From Chitinophaga sp. 180180018-3 (GTDB taxonomy: Bacteria > Bacteroidota > Bacteroidia > Chitinophagales > Chitinophagaceae): 64,000 nt of DNA. This document shows positions 1-9,197 of the stretch, piece after piece (positions within the stretch are counted from its first letter, which is position 1; each line of letters opens with the position of its first letter). The notes beneath the pieces are model-generated. The model did no database searches. It saw nothing but the letters and a program-made list of their open reading frames with translations, and was not told where the DNA came from. The stretch is from positions 4,712,001-4,776,000 of the forward strand of contig NZ_CP140772.1 in NCBI RefSeq assembly GCF_037893185.1, in the 5' to 3' direction. Position numbers and translations under genes: made by a program.

Positions 1-483
1 CTGTGTAGTGGCTAGCCTGTCCGCATCATAAAAGCAACTGGTGGTAGCGTCAATGAGTACAGCTGCTTTAACTTTATCAGGATGCCGGGATGCATAGAGT
101 GTAGCATATAAGCCCCCCTGAGAGTGGGCTACCAACATCATATTGCCATCATAACCTAATTTTTGCAATCCGGTTTCTAACCCTTTGATACCATTTAAGA
201 TACCATGTTTATTTACATCAAAAGTACTTTTACCAAAACCGGTTCTGTCGTAGGTGATTAATGTCGCAGCTGTTACATCTGCAATGGGTTTCAGTATGTT
301 TTTCCAGGTCGTTGCGTCCTCTCCTCCACCTGCTTCAAAAAGTATAGGTATTCCTTTTCCTTTAATAATATGAAAATGCAGTTTATATCCGCCAACATCC
401 ACCAATGTGTCGATCGTCTGAAATTGGCCATAGGTAACGTTAAAGAAGATTAAAGCTAAAACGGGATGTAAAATGAATTTCAT
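1..483 (-). CDS. alpha/beta hydrolase, secreted, 3' part outside window
   Basis: The reading frame runs from an ATG at 481-483 on the minus strand to the window edge without a stop, so the C-terminus is missing (161 codons visible). It begins with a short hydrophobic signal-like stretch ending near YGQFQ. It then shows alpha/beta-hydrolase signatures: an oxyanion-type segment FEAGGGED, the strand YDRTGFGKS, and a nucleophile elbow AHSQGG that would carry the catalytic serine. The remaining acid and histidine of the triad lie outside the window. The substrate cannot be told. It is likely periplasmic or exported, and it ends 29 bp before the next minus-strand stop. Confidence 0.8.
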   Translation of the reverse strand, partial: MKFILHPVLALIFFNVTYGQFQTIDTLVDVGGYKLHFHIIKGKGIPILFEAGGGEDATTWKNILKPIADVTAATLITYDRTGFGKSTFDVNKHGILNGIKGLETGLQKLGYDGNMMLVAHSQGGLYATLYASRHPDKVKAAVLIDATTSCFYDADRLATTQ

Positions 484-512
484 TATACCAAATTAATCTG
501 TAAAAAATCCCC

Positions 513-1505
513 TCAATCCTCCTCCTCCACCAACACCTGCCTGTTATACTTATTCCTATACTCCAGCGGCGTCAACCCCGTCACCTTCTTAAAAATAGTC
601 CTGAACGTTTTCGTATCTGCATAACCGATATCATAAATCACTTCATTCACATTCTTACTGCTCGTTTCAAAATCCCTCTTCGCCGCTTCTATTTTAATAC
701 GCTGTATATACTCCACTACCGTGTTACCGGTCGATTTCTTAAACCTGCGCTCAAATGTACGCCGCCCGATTGCTGTGAGCTCCGACAACTGATCCACGGT
801 GATCCGCTCCTGGTAACTGGATTCTATGAACTCCTGCGCTTTGAGAATAGAGGCATCGTTATGACTTTTCTGAGCTTCGAAAATAATGAAAGGCGACTGG
901 CTTTGCCGGTCGATGTCGATGGCATAAGCTTTAGCTGTGGCGATGGCAATGTCGCGCCCCGCAAGTTTTTCTACCAGGTACAGGATGAGGTTAAGATAAG
1001 AATAGGCGCCACCACTGGTATAGATGCGGTCTTCTTCAGTGATCACCCTGTCGTCCATGAGATGTACCTGCGGATACATAGCCCTGAACTGGCGGGCAAA
1101 TTTCCAGTGTGTGGCACAGGGTTTTCCATCCAGCAAACCCGTTGCTGCAAGGAAAAAGGCGCCGAGGCACAAACTGGCGATGGAGGCGCCATTGTTGTAT
1201 TGTTTTTTTATCCACGGCAGGAATGCCTGGTTCAGTTCCACTGCGTTGGCCTGGTCGCCATGCAGGGCCGGAATAACGATCAAATCCGTTTTTGCCAGAT
1301 CTTTTATCTGCACCTGCGGACTGATGGAAAACAAATGGTTCCGCTGGCTGATCTCTGGTTGCAGTCCTACCAATTGCACTTCAAACAAAGGCGTCCGCCC
1401 TTTTTCCGCAAGGAAATTATTCAGATCGGAAAAGATCTGATAGCTGCCCTCGATGTTTACTAAACTGGTGTGCCCCAAAGGTACCAGGATGGAAATATGT
1501 ATCAT
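513..1505 (-). CDS. GlxA-type transcriptional regulator (DJ-1/PfpI plus AraC domains)
   Basis: This 330-residue protein has the two-part GlxA layout. Residues 1 to about 190 form a DJ-1/PfpI-like amidotransferase-fold domain (VIPALHGD, and ASLCLGAFFLA with the cysteine at the nucleophile-elbow position). Residues about 220-320 form an AraC DNA-binding domain with two helix-turn-helix units (LSELTAIGRRTFERRFKK and the terminal IGYADTKTFRTIFKKVTG). Such proteins are cytoplasmic regulators whose N-terminal domain is thought to sense a ligand. It is divergent from the VOC gene at 1628, so the 122 bp between them may hold a shared regulatory region. The target is not evident from sequence. Confidence 0.9.
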   Translation of the reverse strand: MIHISILVPLGHTSLVNIEGSYQIFSDLNNFLAEKGRTPLFEVQLVGLQPEISQRNHLFSISPQVQIKDLAKTDLIVIPALHGDQANAVELNQAFLPWIKKQYNNGASIASLCLGAFFLAATGLLDGKPCATHWKFARQFRAMYPQVHLMDDRVITEEDRIYTSGGAYSYLNLILYLVEKLAGRDIAIATAKAYAIDIDRQSQSPFIIFEAQKSHNDASILKAQEFIESSYQERITVDQLSELTAIGRRTFERRFKKSTGNTVVEYIQRIKIEAAKRDFETSSKNVNEVIYDIGYADTKTFRTIFKKVTGLTPLEYRNKYNRQVLVEEED

Positions 1506-1627
1506 ATCTCGGAAAATTATTCATATAATGCCGCAATCAACCTGCGAATTGTCGCTATCTACCCCTGTATATGTCAATGCGCCTTACGACTTTTGCGATA
1601 TAAAGTATATCAAAAACCCGCTTACGC

Positions 1628-2047
1628 ATGAGCATCATCCACACCTATCTTACATTCAACGGCAATTGCCGGGAGGCGATGACCTTTTACCGCGACTGCC
1701 TGGGTGGAGAGCTCGTGATGCAAACTATCGGAGAAACGCCCATGGCGGCGGATATTCCACCGTATATGAAATCCCTGGTATTGCATTCCTCACTTACGAA
1801 AGGCTCCCTGGTATTAACCGGATCGGATATGGTCCCTGAAATGGGGCTGACCAACGGGAATACGGTATCCATGTTGCTCAATTGTACTACGGAAGATGAA
1901 GCCCGGCGCTGTTACTCCCTGCTGTCGCGCGATGGCGAAGCTACCTATCCCCTCGCCAGCACCTTCTGGGGAGCGTTGTTTGGTACGCTCACCGATAAAT
2001 TCGGTCATCACTGGCTGGTTAATTTTGAGGGCAACTCGCGCCAGTGA
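1628..2047 (+). CDS. VOC/PhnB-like glyoxalase-fold protein
   Basis: This 139-residue protein has the PhnB-like subgroup pattern of the vicinal-oxygen-chelate fold: an N-terminal YLTFNGNCREAMTFYRD segment and a C-terminal FGTLTDKFGHHWLVNF segment. Members bind metals or small ligands, and some act on glyoxal-type, antibiotic or thiol adducts. The reaction here is unknown. The ATG at 1628 is preferred over a longer frame because the domain begins there. It converges with the next minus-strand VOC gene, leaving 9 bp between the two stops. Confidence 0.85.
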   Translation: MSIIHTYLTFNGNCREAMTFYRDCLGGELVMQTIGETPMAADIPPYMKSLVLHSSLTKGSLVLTGSDMVPEMGLTNGNTVSMLLNCTTEDEARRCYSLLSRDGEATYPLASTFWGALFGTLTDKFGHHWLVNFEGNSRQ

Positions 2048-2056
2048 TGCTGCCAG

Positions 2057-2527
2057 TTATCCTGCGTAAGCGGCTTCTATTGCAGGTATTTCGATCTTCG
2101 ACATCTTCATCATCGCCGCCATTACACGCGCAGCTTTTGCTTTGTCGCTGTCGTTCATGTAGGTCAGCAATATGCGGGGTGTTACCTGCCATGAAAGCCC
2201 GTATTTATCTTTCAGCCAGCCGCACATGCTGGGCTCACCACCATCTGCAATAAGCTTATTCCAGTAGTAATCTACTTCCTGCTGATCTGCACAGTCGATC
2301 ACAAAAGATATCGCTTCTGTAAAGTGAAAAACAGGACCTCCGTTGAGTAACACAAACTCCTGACCATCGAGGCTGATGGTGGCCACCAGTAATACACCGG
2401 CCATCGGGGAATCATCGTCATAGTAACGTTTGGATACTACTTTCCCGTTTTTGAAAACAGACAGGTAGTAGTCAATTGCTTCTTCCGCATTATTGTCGAA
2501 CCATAAACAGGGAGTGAACTTTTGCAT
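2057..2527 (-). CDS. VOC/PhnB-like glyoxalase-fold protein (second copy)
   Basis: This 156-residue protein is of the same broad family as the preceding gene but from a different subgroup. It starts with FTPCLWFDNNAEEAIDYY and carries a central CADQQEVDYYWNKL helix and a DKYGLSWQVTP segment. This is the pattern often annotated as 3-demethylubiquinone-9 3-methyltransferase-like, although that enzymatic name is not supported for most members. It is too distant from the neighbouring VOC protein for a recent tandem duplication. It lies upstream of nothing on its strand except the GlxA gene beyond the convergent VOC gene. Its function is unknown. Confidence 0.85.
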   Translation of the reverse strand: MQKFTPCLWFDNNAEEAIDYYLSVFKNGKVVSKRYYDDDSPMAGVLLVATISLDGQEFVLLNGGPVFHFTEAISFVIDCADQQEVDYYWNKLIADGGEPSMCGWLKDKYGLSWQVTPRILLTYMNDSDKAKAARVMAAMMKMSKIEIPAIEAAYAG

Positions 2528-2618
2528 AACAGGGTAATTTAAGATGTTACAAAGATACCCGGCCTGCTACTTTTCCTTACGGTGCAAAAGCGACATTCCT
2601 AAGGGGCACCTGCGACAA

Positions 2619-3032
2619 TTAAATATACGCTTCCACGAAATGACGCGTATAGCTTTTAATCTGTTCCCTTACGCTCCGGAATGCCTGCTGTACCTGATCC
2701 GGCGTACCGGCTATTTTCGCCGGGTCCGGAAAATTTTCATGGAATTTGATAGCCACCGAAGGATACCAGGGGCATCTTTCCCGGGCATGATCGCAAACAG
2801 TAATCACGAAGTCGAAATTAATGTCTTTATACTCATCCACATGATTGGATGTTTGCGTGGAAATATCAATACCATCCTCAGCCATCGTGGCAACAGCGTT
2901 TGGATGAACGCCATGAGTTTCCACACCGGCGCTGTAAATAAGGGCCCTGCTGCCGGCGAAATGCCGGAGATATCCTTCCGCTATCTGGCTGCGGCAACTG
3001 TTGCCGGTACATAATACTAAAACCTGTTTCAT
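2619..3032 (-). CDS. arsC: Arsenate reductase ArsC, LMW-phosphatase (thioredoxin-coupled) type
   Basis: The 137-residue protein opens with the phosphatase loop CTGNSCRS (C8 to R14, a CX5R loop). It also has two further cysteines in VCDHARERC (C80 and C87, six residues apart). This is the three-cysteine arrangement of the pI258-type arsenate reductase, which reduces arsenate to arsenite using a C8-C80-C87 relay recharged by thioredoxin. Length is normal for the family. No ArsR, ArsB or Acr3 gene is next to it. The MFS gene 181 bp upstream on the same strand is not recognisably an arsenite pump, so a role in arsenic export by this group is not established. Confidence 0.9.
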   Translation of the reverse strand: MKQVLVLCTGNSCRSQIAEGYLRHFAGSRALIYSAGVETHGVHPNAVATMAEDGIDISTQTSNHVDEYKDINFDFVITVCDHARERCPWYPSVAIKFHENFPDPAKIAGTPDQVQQAFRSVREQIKSYTRHFVEAYI

Positions 3033-3153
3033 CTTTCAGTATAATAAAACTAATATTTTTACGGAAGACAGATAATGCATCATTAGCCTTCCGTCACAGG
3101 CAGTCGGGAATAGTGCTGTAACATACGGATTTTTCAGTTGCCGGAGGAGATAA

Positions 3154-3191
3154 TAGCAACAAGGCCGGCAGTAGATACCACCGGCCTGCTA
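3154..3191 (-). terminator. Hairpin after the MFS transporter gene
   Basis: Seven-base arms AGGCCGG (3162-3168) and CCGGCCT (3181-3187) are extended by a further TAGC/GCTA pair outside a small bulge. The hairpin lies just past the minus-strand stop at 3214. There is no strong T-run, so it may be a processing or weak termination structure. Confidence 0.5.
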
Positions 3192-3213
3192 TACTTAAGC
3201 GAGCTATTAGTTG

Positions 3214-4428
3214 TTACAAAGCTATATCCGGGCAGTTATTACGCATGCCCGACCTTTCTTCCCTGGCTGCCAGCGCTTCCTTTACGAGCAACAGTATCAG
3301 TGCCAGGCAACCCAACGCCAGCATGGCAAAGGGGGCATAATGAATCCCAAACGAAGAGATCACCCACCCGCTTATTGACGTTCCCAGCGTGACGCCGAGG
3401 TTGCCAAAGGAAATGGAAATGCTGTTAGCGAAACCCGGGGCCTCCGGTGCTGCAGCTATCATATATGCCTGCCCGGTAAGAAAATTCGGTGTATGCAGGA
3501 ATCCCCAGATGATGATCAGCGGCACCGCCATCAGTGGCAGGAAATATACGCCTACTGATATCAGCGTAATACCCAACAGGAAGAAAACCACTGCCCGCTT
3601 TATCCCTTTGCTCAGCATCCTGCCGGCCAGGAAGTTACCGGGTATACCCGCGGCGCCAAATAACAACAGCATCACACTGATGGTGGCGGGCGACATACCA
3701 TTCACCTTCCCCAGGTAATCGGCGAAATAACTGTAGGTAGTGAACATAGCTGCCACCATAGCAGCCACCATCAGCGAACAGGCCAGGAAGGAGGGTTTGG
3801 TAAGGATACGCAGCTGTGCTCCAAATGATTTCTTTTCTTTCACCGGCATAGAAGGCAACGCTGTAAGCATCCCAACAAAAGCCACTACGCTCACAATGGT
3901 CTGCACCATAAACGAGTACTGCCACTTATCATAAATACCTGCTATCCACGTTGCCAGCGGCACCGTAGTAACAGTGGCAATACCGATTCCGCTTAATACA
4001 ATCGCCATCATCTTATGGGCGTCTTTCTTGTCGACCGCATCCACGGCCGATTCTACGGCTGCTGATATAAATACCGGCTGCAGAAATGCAGGCAGCATCC
4101 GCACCAGCATCAACAACCAGAATGGAGGCGACAGCGATGATACGATCCCTGTTATCATAAACATGGATATGCTGATGGCCATCACCGTTTTCCGGTTGAA
4201 TGCCGATAACCAAAGTGTCATCAGCGGGCCGGCCAATGCAATCACCAACGCAAAGACACTGAGCAACCCGCCTGCCTTTTCAATACTGATATGGTACCAC
4301 GCCGCTATCTGAGGTAAAATACCAATGACGCCAAACTCTGTTGTAATAATGCCTACTAAACCCAGACTTCCGATATATGCTATCCGTTTCATTTTTCTTT
4401 TTTGCTGAACAATTACTTTTTCAGACAC
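3214..4428 (-). CDS. MFS transporter (drug/sugar exporter-like)
   Basis: This protein of about 404 residues has roughly twelve hydrophobic segments and an MFS-like N-half (IGSLGLVGIITTEFGVIGILP), resembling the AraJ/purine-efflux-type DHA1 exporters. It would sit in the inner membrane and export a small solute by proton antiport; the substrate is unknown. The longest frame starts with GTG at 4428. An ATG at 4392 (MKRIAYIG), preceded by an A-rich stretch, is an equally plausible start. It is divergently transcribed from the LysR regulator at 4505 with 76 bp between them, the usual layout for a regulator and its target. Confidence 0.88.
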   Translation of the reverse strand: MSEKVIVQQKRKMKRIAYIGSLGLVGIITTEFGVIGILPQIAAWYHISIEKAGGLLSVFALVIALAGPLMTLWLSAFNRKTVMAISISMFMITGIVSSLSPPFWLLMLVRMLPAFLQPVFISAAVESAVDAVDKKDAHKMMAIVLSGIGIATVTTVPLATWIAGIYDKWQYSFMVQTIVSVVAFVGMLTALPSMPVKEKKSFGAQLRILTKPSFLACSLMVAAMVAAMFTTYSYFADYLGKVNGMSPATISVMLLLFGAAGIPGNFLAGRMLSKGIKRAVVFFLLGITLISVGVYFLPLMAVPLIIIWGFLHTPNFLTGQAYMIAAAPEAPGFANSISISFGNLGVTLGTSISGWVISSFGIHYAPFAMLALGCLALILLLVKEALAAREERSGMRNNCPDIAL

Positions 4429-4463
4429 AAATTTGGCGTTAGATTATTTATAAGGAAAATAAT

Positions 4464-4494
4464 ATGATTTATCATCTTTCATAAATTAATTTAT
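4464..4494. promoter_or_regulatory. Two palindromes between MFS and LysR genes
   Basis: The divergent spacer contains a perfect 12-bp inverted repeat ATGATTTATCAT (4464-4475) and a perfect 14-bp palindrome ATAAATTAATTTAT (4481-4494). LysR proteins bind AT-rich dyads in such spacers, so these are candidate operators. The region is very AT-rich, which lowers the weight of short palindromes. Confidence 0.45.
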
Positions 4495-4504
4495 AACTTG
4501 CGGC

Positions 4505-5410
4505 ATGGTCAATCTGGAATGGTACAGAACATTTAAAGCAGTATATCAGACAGGCTCACTAACAGCTGCCGCCAGAATGCTGTTCATCTCACAGCCTAAT
4601 GTAAGTCAGCATCTTTCGGCATTGGAGGCATATATAGGCAAACAACTGTTTGAACGGAAACCCAAATTTATACCCACGGATTACGGCAAATTATTCTATA
4701 CGCAAGTGGTGGAACCATTGGAGAAACTGGAGCATGTAGAAGCCGATTTCCGGCATTTCTGTATCACGAAAGACCTGCCCAATATACATCTCGGCGCGGT
4801 GAAGGAATATTTTCAGGCAGTAATGGCCAAACGCATCAACAATGTACCTGCCAATATCATCACAGAATTCGGGCTTACGAAAGACCTGATACAACGCTTG
4901 CAGAAAGGCGACCTGGATGCGGTGATCGCCACCCAGCTGATAGAAGAAAAGAACATCACTTACGAACCGGTGGTGACAGAGCATTTCGTGATTGTATCGC
5001 ATCCCGGGCTCGACTGCTCCGCATTCCGGAAGCACCTGAAGAAAAAAGACATGGGACTGGCAGAGGCGTGGCTGCTGGAACAGAAGTGGTTTGCTTACAG
5101 CAGCGACCTGGCCGTGATCAGGCGCTTCTGGCTGGAGAACTTTTGCAAACGACCAGCCATGAAACCACAGTATACCATCCCCGATATGCATATTCTCTTA
5201 GAGGCAGTAGCTGCCGGTGAAGGATTGGCAGTAGCCGCAGATTATATGGTAAAAGAACCAATAAAGAACGGACGATTAAAAGAAGTATGGAAAGGCAATG
5301 CCACTACCTCCAACACCTTATACCTGGCCTATAACCCAATGAGGTTTGCAGCTAAACAACAATTCCCGGATAACCGCCTCAACATCCTGAAAGAATGGCT
5401 GCGAAACTAG
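4505..5410 (+). CDS. LysR-family transcriptional regulator
   Basis: The 301-residue protein has the classic LysR N-terminal winged helix-turn-helix (TGSLTAAARMLFISQPNVSQ, residues about 17-36) and a following linker helix. A periplasmic-binding-protein-like effector domain spans about residues 90-295. The start at 4505 gives the expected NLEWYRTFKAV beginning of the family. It probably controls the divergent MFS transporter and itself. The effector is unknown. Confidence 0.92.
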   Translation: MVNLEWYRTFKAVYQTGSLTAAARMLFISQPNVSQHLSALEAYIGKQLFERKPKFIPTDYGKLFYTQVVEPLEKLEHVEADFRHFCITKDLPNIHLGAVKEYFQAVMAKRINNVPANIITEFGLTKDLIQRLQKGDLDAVIATQLIEEKNITYEPVVTEHFVIVSHPGLDCSAFRKHLKKKDMGLAEAWLLEQKWFAYSSDLAVIRRFWLENFCKRPAMKPQYTIPDMHILLEAVAAGEGLAVAADYMVKEPIKNGRLKEVWKGNATTSNTLYLAYNPMRFAAKQQFPDNRLNILKEWLRN

Positions 5411-5472
5411 CAGCGGATAAACCGGAGAAATCGATTATTTTGTAACCGGCAGTTGCATGCTGCCGCTGCCTT

Positions 5473-6324
5473 ATGATGAAATCACGATTCCACCGTTATG
5501 TGTTGCTCCTGCTTTGTTTGCAGGTATACCTCTCCGGCATGGCCCAGCCGGCTCCTGACTTCAAAGTCATTGCGTTTTATACTGCCAAACACGATCCCGC
5601 ACATATCAGTTTTGTGCATGAAGCCAACCGGTGGTTTCCCGAAATGGCCGCCAGGTATCATTTCAGCTACGATTCCACCAACGATTGGAGCCATCTCAAC
5701 AAACAATTCCTCTCCGCCTACCAGGTGGTGATCTTCCTCGACTCGCGCCCTGAAGATCCGCAGCAACGCGAGGCCTTCCGCGAATACATGGAGCAGGGAG
5801 GCAGCTGGCTGGGGTTTCACTTTTCCGCATTTGCACTCACCCCTTCTGCTTTTCCGCAAAACTGGAACTGGTACCATAATATCTTCCTGGGCTCGGGCTC
5901 ATATGTGAGCAACACCTGGCGCCCCACATCTGCCGTACTACGTGTAGCCAATAAAACACATCCGGCCATACAGCATCTGCCAGACACCTTTTCATCGGCC
6001 CCCAACGAGTGGTACCGCTGGAGCAACGACCTGCGGCTCAATCCGGACATCAGCATCCTGCTGGCAATAGACTCCCGCAGCTTCCCGCTGGGCACCGGCC
6101 CGAAAGCTGATGAAATATGGCATAGCGGATATTACCCGGTAGCATGGACGAATAAAAAATACCGGATGTTATATATGAATATGGGGCATAACGACATCGA
6201 CTATGAGCACCATAGTAACCGGGAACTTTCCGCCACATTCAGCAATGAAGTGCAGAATAGATTTATATTAGGTGCCCTGTTGTGGTTGGGGCATAAAAGC
6301 AGTCTGCCAGCGCAAGTCGACTAA
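5473..6324 (+). CDS. Secreted ThuA-domain protein
   Basis: This 283-residue protein has an N-terminal signal peptide (LLLLCLQVYLSGMAQ) followed by a single ThuA-like domain. The domain is a class I glutamine-amidotransferase-like fold with KVIAFYTAKHDPAHISFVHE near the start, QGGSWLGFHFSAF in the middle, and PVAWTNKKYRMLYMNMGHND near the end. ThuA proteins are linked to metabolism of trehalose-like or 3-keto sugars, but their chemistry is not settled. Its stop codon lies directly against the stop of the convergent GH2 gene (6324/6325). It is a different protein from the ThuA-like N-terminus at 20.2 kb. Confidence 0.88.
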   Translation: MMKSRFHRYVLLLLCLQVYLSGMAQPAPDFKVIAFYTAKHDPAHISFVHEANRWFPEMAARYHFSYDSTNDWSHLNKQFLSAYQVVIFLDSRPEDPQQREAFREYMEQGGSWLGFHFSAFALTPSAFPQNWNWYHNIFLGSGSYVSNTWRPTSAVLRVANKTHPAIQHLPDTFSSAPNEWYRWSNDLRLNPDISILLAIDSRSFPLGTGPKADEIWHSGYYPVAWTNKKYRMLYMNMGHNDIDYEHHSNRELSATFSNEVQNRFILGALLWLGHKSSLPAQVD

Positions 6325-8715
6325 TCAGTTCATAAACTCTTCCAGCTTCTTTTTCTCATCGAGCTTTACAAACTGCCCGTATTTATCGAGGTATTCCTTA
6401 GCAACCGGCCGGAACCCGGCCTTATCCTGCTTATTCAGCAGAAAGATCGTTTTTGCCCGAAGAAAAATTTCCTCACCGGGTGCACCATAAGGCTTTACCA
6501 GGCTGCCGATACTTTCCCAGTCAGGGTCTGCCCCCCTTTCGGGAATGCCCGGAGCGATCAGATCCTGATAGATGACATTCATCATTTTGATGGTCGATTG
6601 CCGCGGCCCCATCGCCTTATCGATCGCTTCCCTATTGTTGCTGATGATACTAAAGCCGGTATCGGAAACGCGGCCTGTCACCAGCATCACATACCGCAGA
6701 TCATCTTCTGAATAAGGTGCTTTCATTAATGCCACGTAGTCGTTGCCAACAGTGGCAGCCCCTTCTTTATCGCCGGCCTGAATAGCCCTCATGGCCAGTT
6801 CTTTCAGGAAATCAGGTGTTCGTTTTCCATCGATGTATTGCTGCAGCATATCGCTGTATTGGGCTACGGGGTCGGTGAGGTCTGCATCCCGTACCGAAAG
6901 CTCCGGAGCCTCTCCCATATCGGGGTTCAGGGGAGCATGGATTTTCCTGATCTCAGCAAAGGGAATCTTGATCACTTCCCTGTCGTAGGTCAGCAAGCCG
7001 TTTTGTTCGCCTTCTACGTCGAAGGGTTGTGTGTAGATACTGGCCGAAAGTCCCTGCCGCTGCAGCAATTGAAGATGCTGGTTCATGACGGCGTACTTCG
7101 CTTTCAATGCACCGGGCTTTTCCTGGATATAGCCCCAGGCGCTGCTGGTATTCCACTGATGTTCCGGAATGAATACGCCGATACCGCCAAACTCGCCCAG
7201 GACGCGGGCTTTACCCGGCATGCGTATCGCATTCATCGGATTAGGATAGCTGTGCACATCGGTCATATCAGCGCCAACATAGGCATTCGGACTGGGACTA
7301 CGGAGCCGGTCGTTTACATACAGGAACTCGCCCGAATGACCGTTCACGAGGCGGGAGGGGTCTGTTCGCTTTATCCATTCCGTTAGCCGTTGCTGATCGA
7401 ACTGGCCCCACTTTTCATTAAAGAGCACCCAGGTAGTCACACAGGGATGGTTGCGCAACTGGGCTATTGTTTCCCTGCATTGCTGTTCGAAGACTGCTTT
7501 GGCGCCTTCCGGCAAATGGTGGTTGGGGCTCACCATATCCTGCCACACGAGGATGCCCAGTTTATCGGCCCAGTAATACCACCTGTCCGGCTCCACCTTG
7601 ATGTGCTTGCGGATGGTATTGAAACCCATTCCCCGGATGGCCCTGATATCGAATGCCAGGGCTTCGTCAGTGGGCGCCGTGTACAAACCGTCGGGCCAGA
7701 AACCCTGATCCAGCGTACCCAGATTGAAATAGGGCTTGTTATTCAGAAAGATGCGGTCCACTCCTTTTTCATCTTTCGCAACAGCAATCTTCCGCATACC
7801 AAAGTAGCTCTTTACTTCATCCACTACTTTATTCCCTTTCCGCAGGCGAATGGTCAGATCGTATAGAAACGGATGGCCGGGCGACCATAGCTCCGGATTG
7901 TTCAGTTTGAGTTGCAGGGGCGCTTTGGTTTTGCCTTTGCTTTCAGCTACGGCGTTGCCATCTTTTTGCGCGATGGCAGTCACCTCGTAACCGGCCGGCG
8001 CATTTACGGTAAGGTGCAATACGCCTTTGTCGATGTCCGGCACCATATCGAAGTCGCTGATATAATCTGCCGGTACCCTTTCCAGCCACACTGTTTGCCA
8101 GATACCGGAGCTGGGAGTGTAATAAATATCGGCGGGGTTGAGTACCTGTTTGCCATGTGGCCCGATCCCTTTATCGGAGGGATCATAGACTTTCAGCACC
8201 AGCACATTTTCGCCGGTTTTGAGCACCGGCGTGATATCCAGTGTAAAAGCAGTATACCCACCGGTATGAGCACCGGCTTCTTTTCCATTAATAAATACCT
8301 GGGCCTGCCAGTCGACCGCCCCGAAGTGCAGCAATACCTTTTCGCCGGCGGCTGGCGTTATCTGAAAACTACGACGATACCAGAGCCGCTGATCCGGCTG
8401 AAGCAAGCGCTTCACGCCCGACAGGGCCGATTCCAGCGGGAATGGCACCAGTATCCGGCCCTCGAAGGAAGAAGGCTGACTGGCTGCAGCACTGGTGATG
8501 GCATAATCCCACATGCCATTCAGGTTCTGCCAGTTTTCACGCACCAGCTGCGGGCGCGGGTAAGCAGTCAACGCATTTTGCGGGCTTACTTCTTTAGCCC
8601 AGCGCGACTGAATCGCAACAGGTTGCATGCGGTAATCTGTTTGCGCAAATAAACCGGAGACAACACTACTCAGTAAAGCGGTCAGCAGCGACCGATGGAT
8701 GTTTTTCATTAACAT
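6325..8715 (-). CDS. Secreted glycoside hydrolase family 2 enzyme
   Basis: The 796-residue protein carries a signal peptide ending near GLFAQ. The GH2 order follows: a sugar-binding jelly roll (about 60-190, with LHFGAVDWQAQVFINGKEAG), an immunoglobulin-like domain (about 200-300), and a TIM barrel (about 310-600). The barrel shows VLFNEKWGQ, whose glutamate fits the acid/base, and RVLGEFGG, whose glutamate fits the nucleophile. It should hydrolyse beta-galactosides, beta-glucuronides, beta-mannosides or similar; the specificity cannot be read. About 190 residues after the barrel do not match the core fold and may be a helical accessory domain. It is transcribed towards the ThuA gene. Confidence 0.92.
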   Translation of the reverse strand: MLMKNIHRSLLTALLSSVVSGLFAQTDYRMQPVAIQSRWAKEVSPQNALTAYPRPQLVRENWQNLNGMWDYAITSAAASQPSSFEGRILVPFPLESALSGVKRLLQPDQRLWYRRSFQITPAAGEKVLLHFGAVDWQAQVFINGKEAGAHTGGYTAFTLDITPVLKTGENVLVLKVYDPSDKGIGPHGKQVLNPADIYYTPSSGIWQTVWLERVPADYISDFDMVPDIDKGVLHLTVNAPAGYEVTAIAQKDGNAVAESKGKTKAPLQLKLNNPELWSPGHPFLYDLTIRLRKGNKVVDEVKSYFGMRKIAVAKDEKGVDRIFLNNKPYFNLGTLDQGFWPDGLYTAPTDEALAFDIRAIRGMGFNTIRKHIKVEPDRWYYWADKLGILVWQDMVSPNHHLPEGAKAVFEQQCRETIAQLRNHPCVTTWVLFNEKWGQFDQQRLTEWIKRTDPSRLVNGHSGEFLYVNDRLRSPSPNAYVGADMTDVHSYPNPMNAIRMPGKARVLGEFGGIGVFIPEHQWNTSSAWGYIQEKPGALKAKYAVMNQHLQLLQRQGLSASIYTQPFDVEGEQNGLLTYDREVIKIPFAEIRKIHAPLNPDMGEAPELSVRDADLTDPVAQYSDMLQQYIDGKRTPDFLKELAMRAIQAGDKEGAATVGNDYVALMKAPYSEDDLRYVMLVTGRVSDTGFSIISNNREAIDKAMGPRQSTIKMMNVIYQDLIAPGIPERGADPDWESIGSLVKPYGAPGEEIFLRAKTIFLLNKQDKAGFRPVAKEYLDKYGQFVKLDEKKKLEEFMN

Positions 8716-9135
8716 AATAGCATTAACTTTTTCTCTAATGGTTTAAAGGGGATACGGGAGACAGAAAGATGCTTCGTCGCTCTTTTCAGCAAAAAATGGC
8801 AGTTAACTCAAATTTGATACATCTTTCATATCATCTATCTTTATACTATATAATTAAAATATTTATATTCTCATTATCAATTAATTACAACAATTGTTTA
8901 TAATAATAATTTAATTATAGAGAGATAAATACTATCTGAAACTACTTTTCAGCATGTTCTTACCGGGAGGTCCATAATATGAGCCTCGGTAACTTTAATG
9001 AATACACGAATTCCTTACCCGAAATACTATAAAAGGGCTGCAAAACTGTTGCATTGTTTATAACCGGACGCCACCACGTATGATAATTAAGTCTTAAATA
9101 ACGTTAAGACCTTCATAATTAAAATAATTTTTATA

Positions 9136-9143
9136 TAGTTTTG
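9136..9143 (+). promoter_or_regulatory. Bacteroidota -7 promoter box (TAnnTTTG)
   Basis: TAGTTTTG matches the TAnnTTTG consensus of the main Bacteroidota sigma factor and lies 75 bp upstream of the ATG at 9218. No good TTG element is found about 20 bases further upstream, so the -33 part is weak or replaced. The inverted repeat at 9091-9110 sits where an activator could bind. Confidence 0.5.
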
Positions 9144-9166
9144 TCACGAAACCTACTAGGCGAGTT

Positions 9167-9197
9167 AAACTACAACTGGTAAAAGAAACTACAACTG
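9167..9197 (+). repeat. 12-nt direct repeat in the leader of the GT87-like gene
   Basis: AAACTACAACTG occurs at 9167-9178 and again at 9186-9197, a period of 19 bases, between the promoter box and the start codon. Confidence 0.7.

Noticed and set aside
861..1463. 200-codon plus-strand open frame
   Set aside because: It is antisense to the GlxA-type regulator, which has clear domains. No support for a second gene.
2619..4428. Arsenic resistance operon
   Set aside because: Only ArsC is recognisable. The MFS gene resembles drug or sugar exporters and the VOC proteins are not clearly ArsI, so the group is not called an ars operon.
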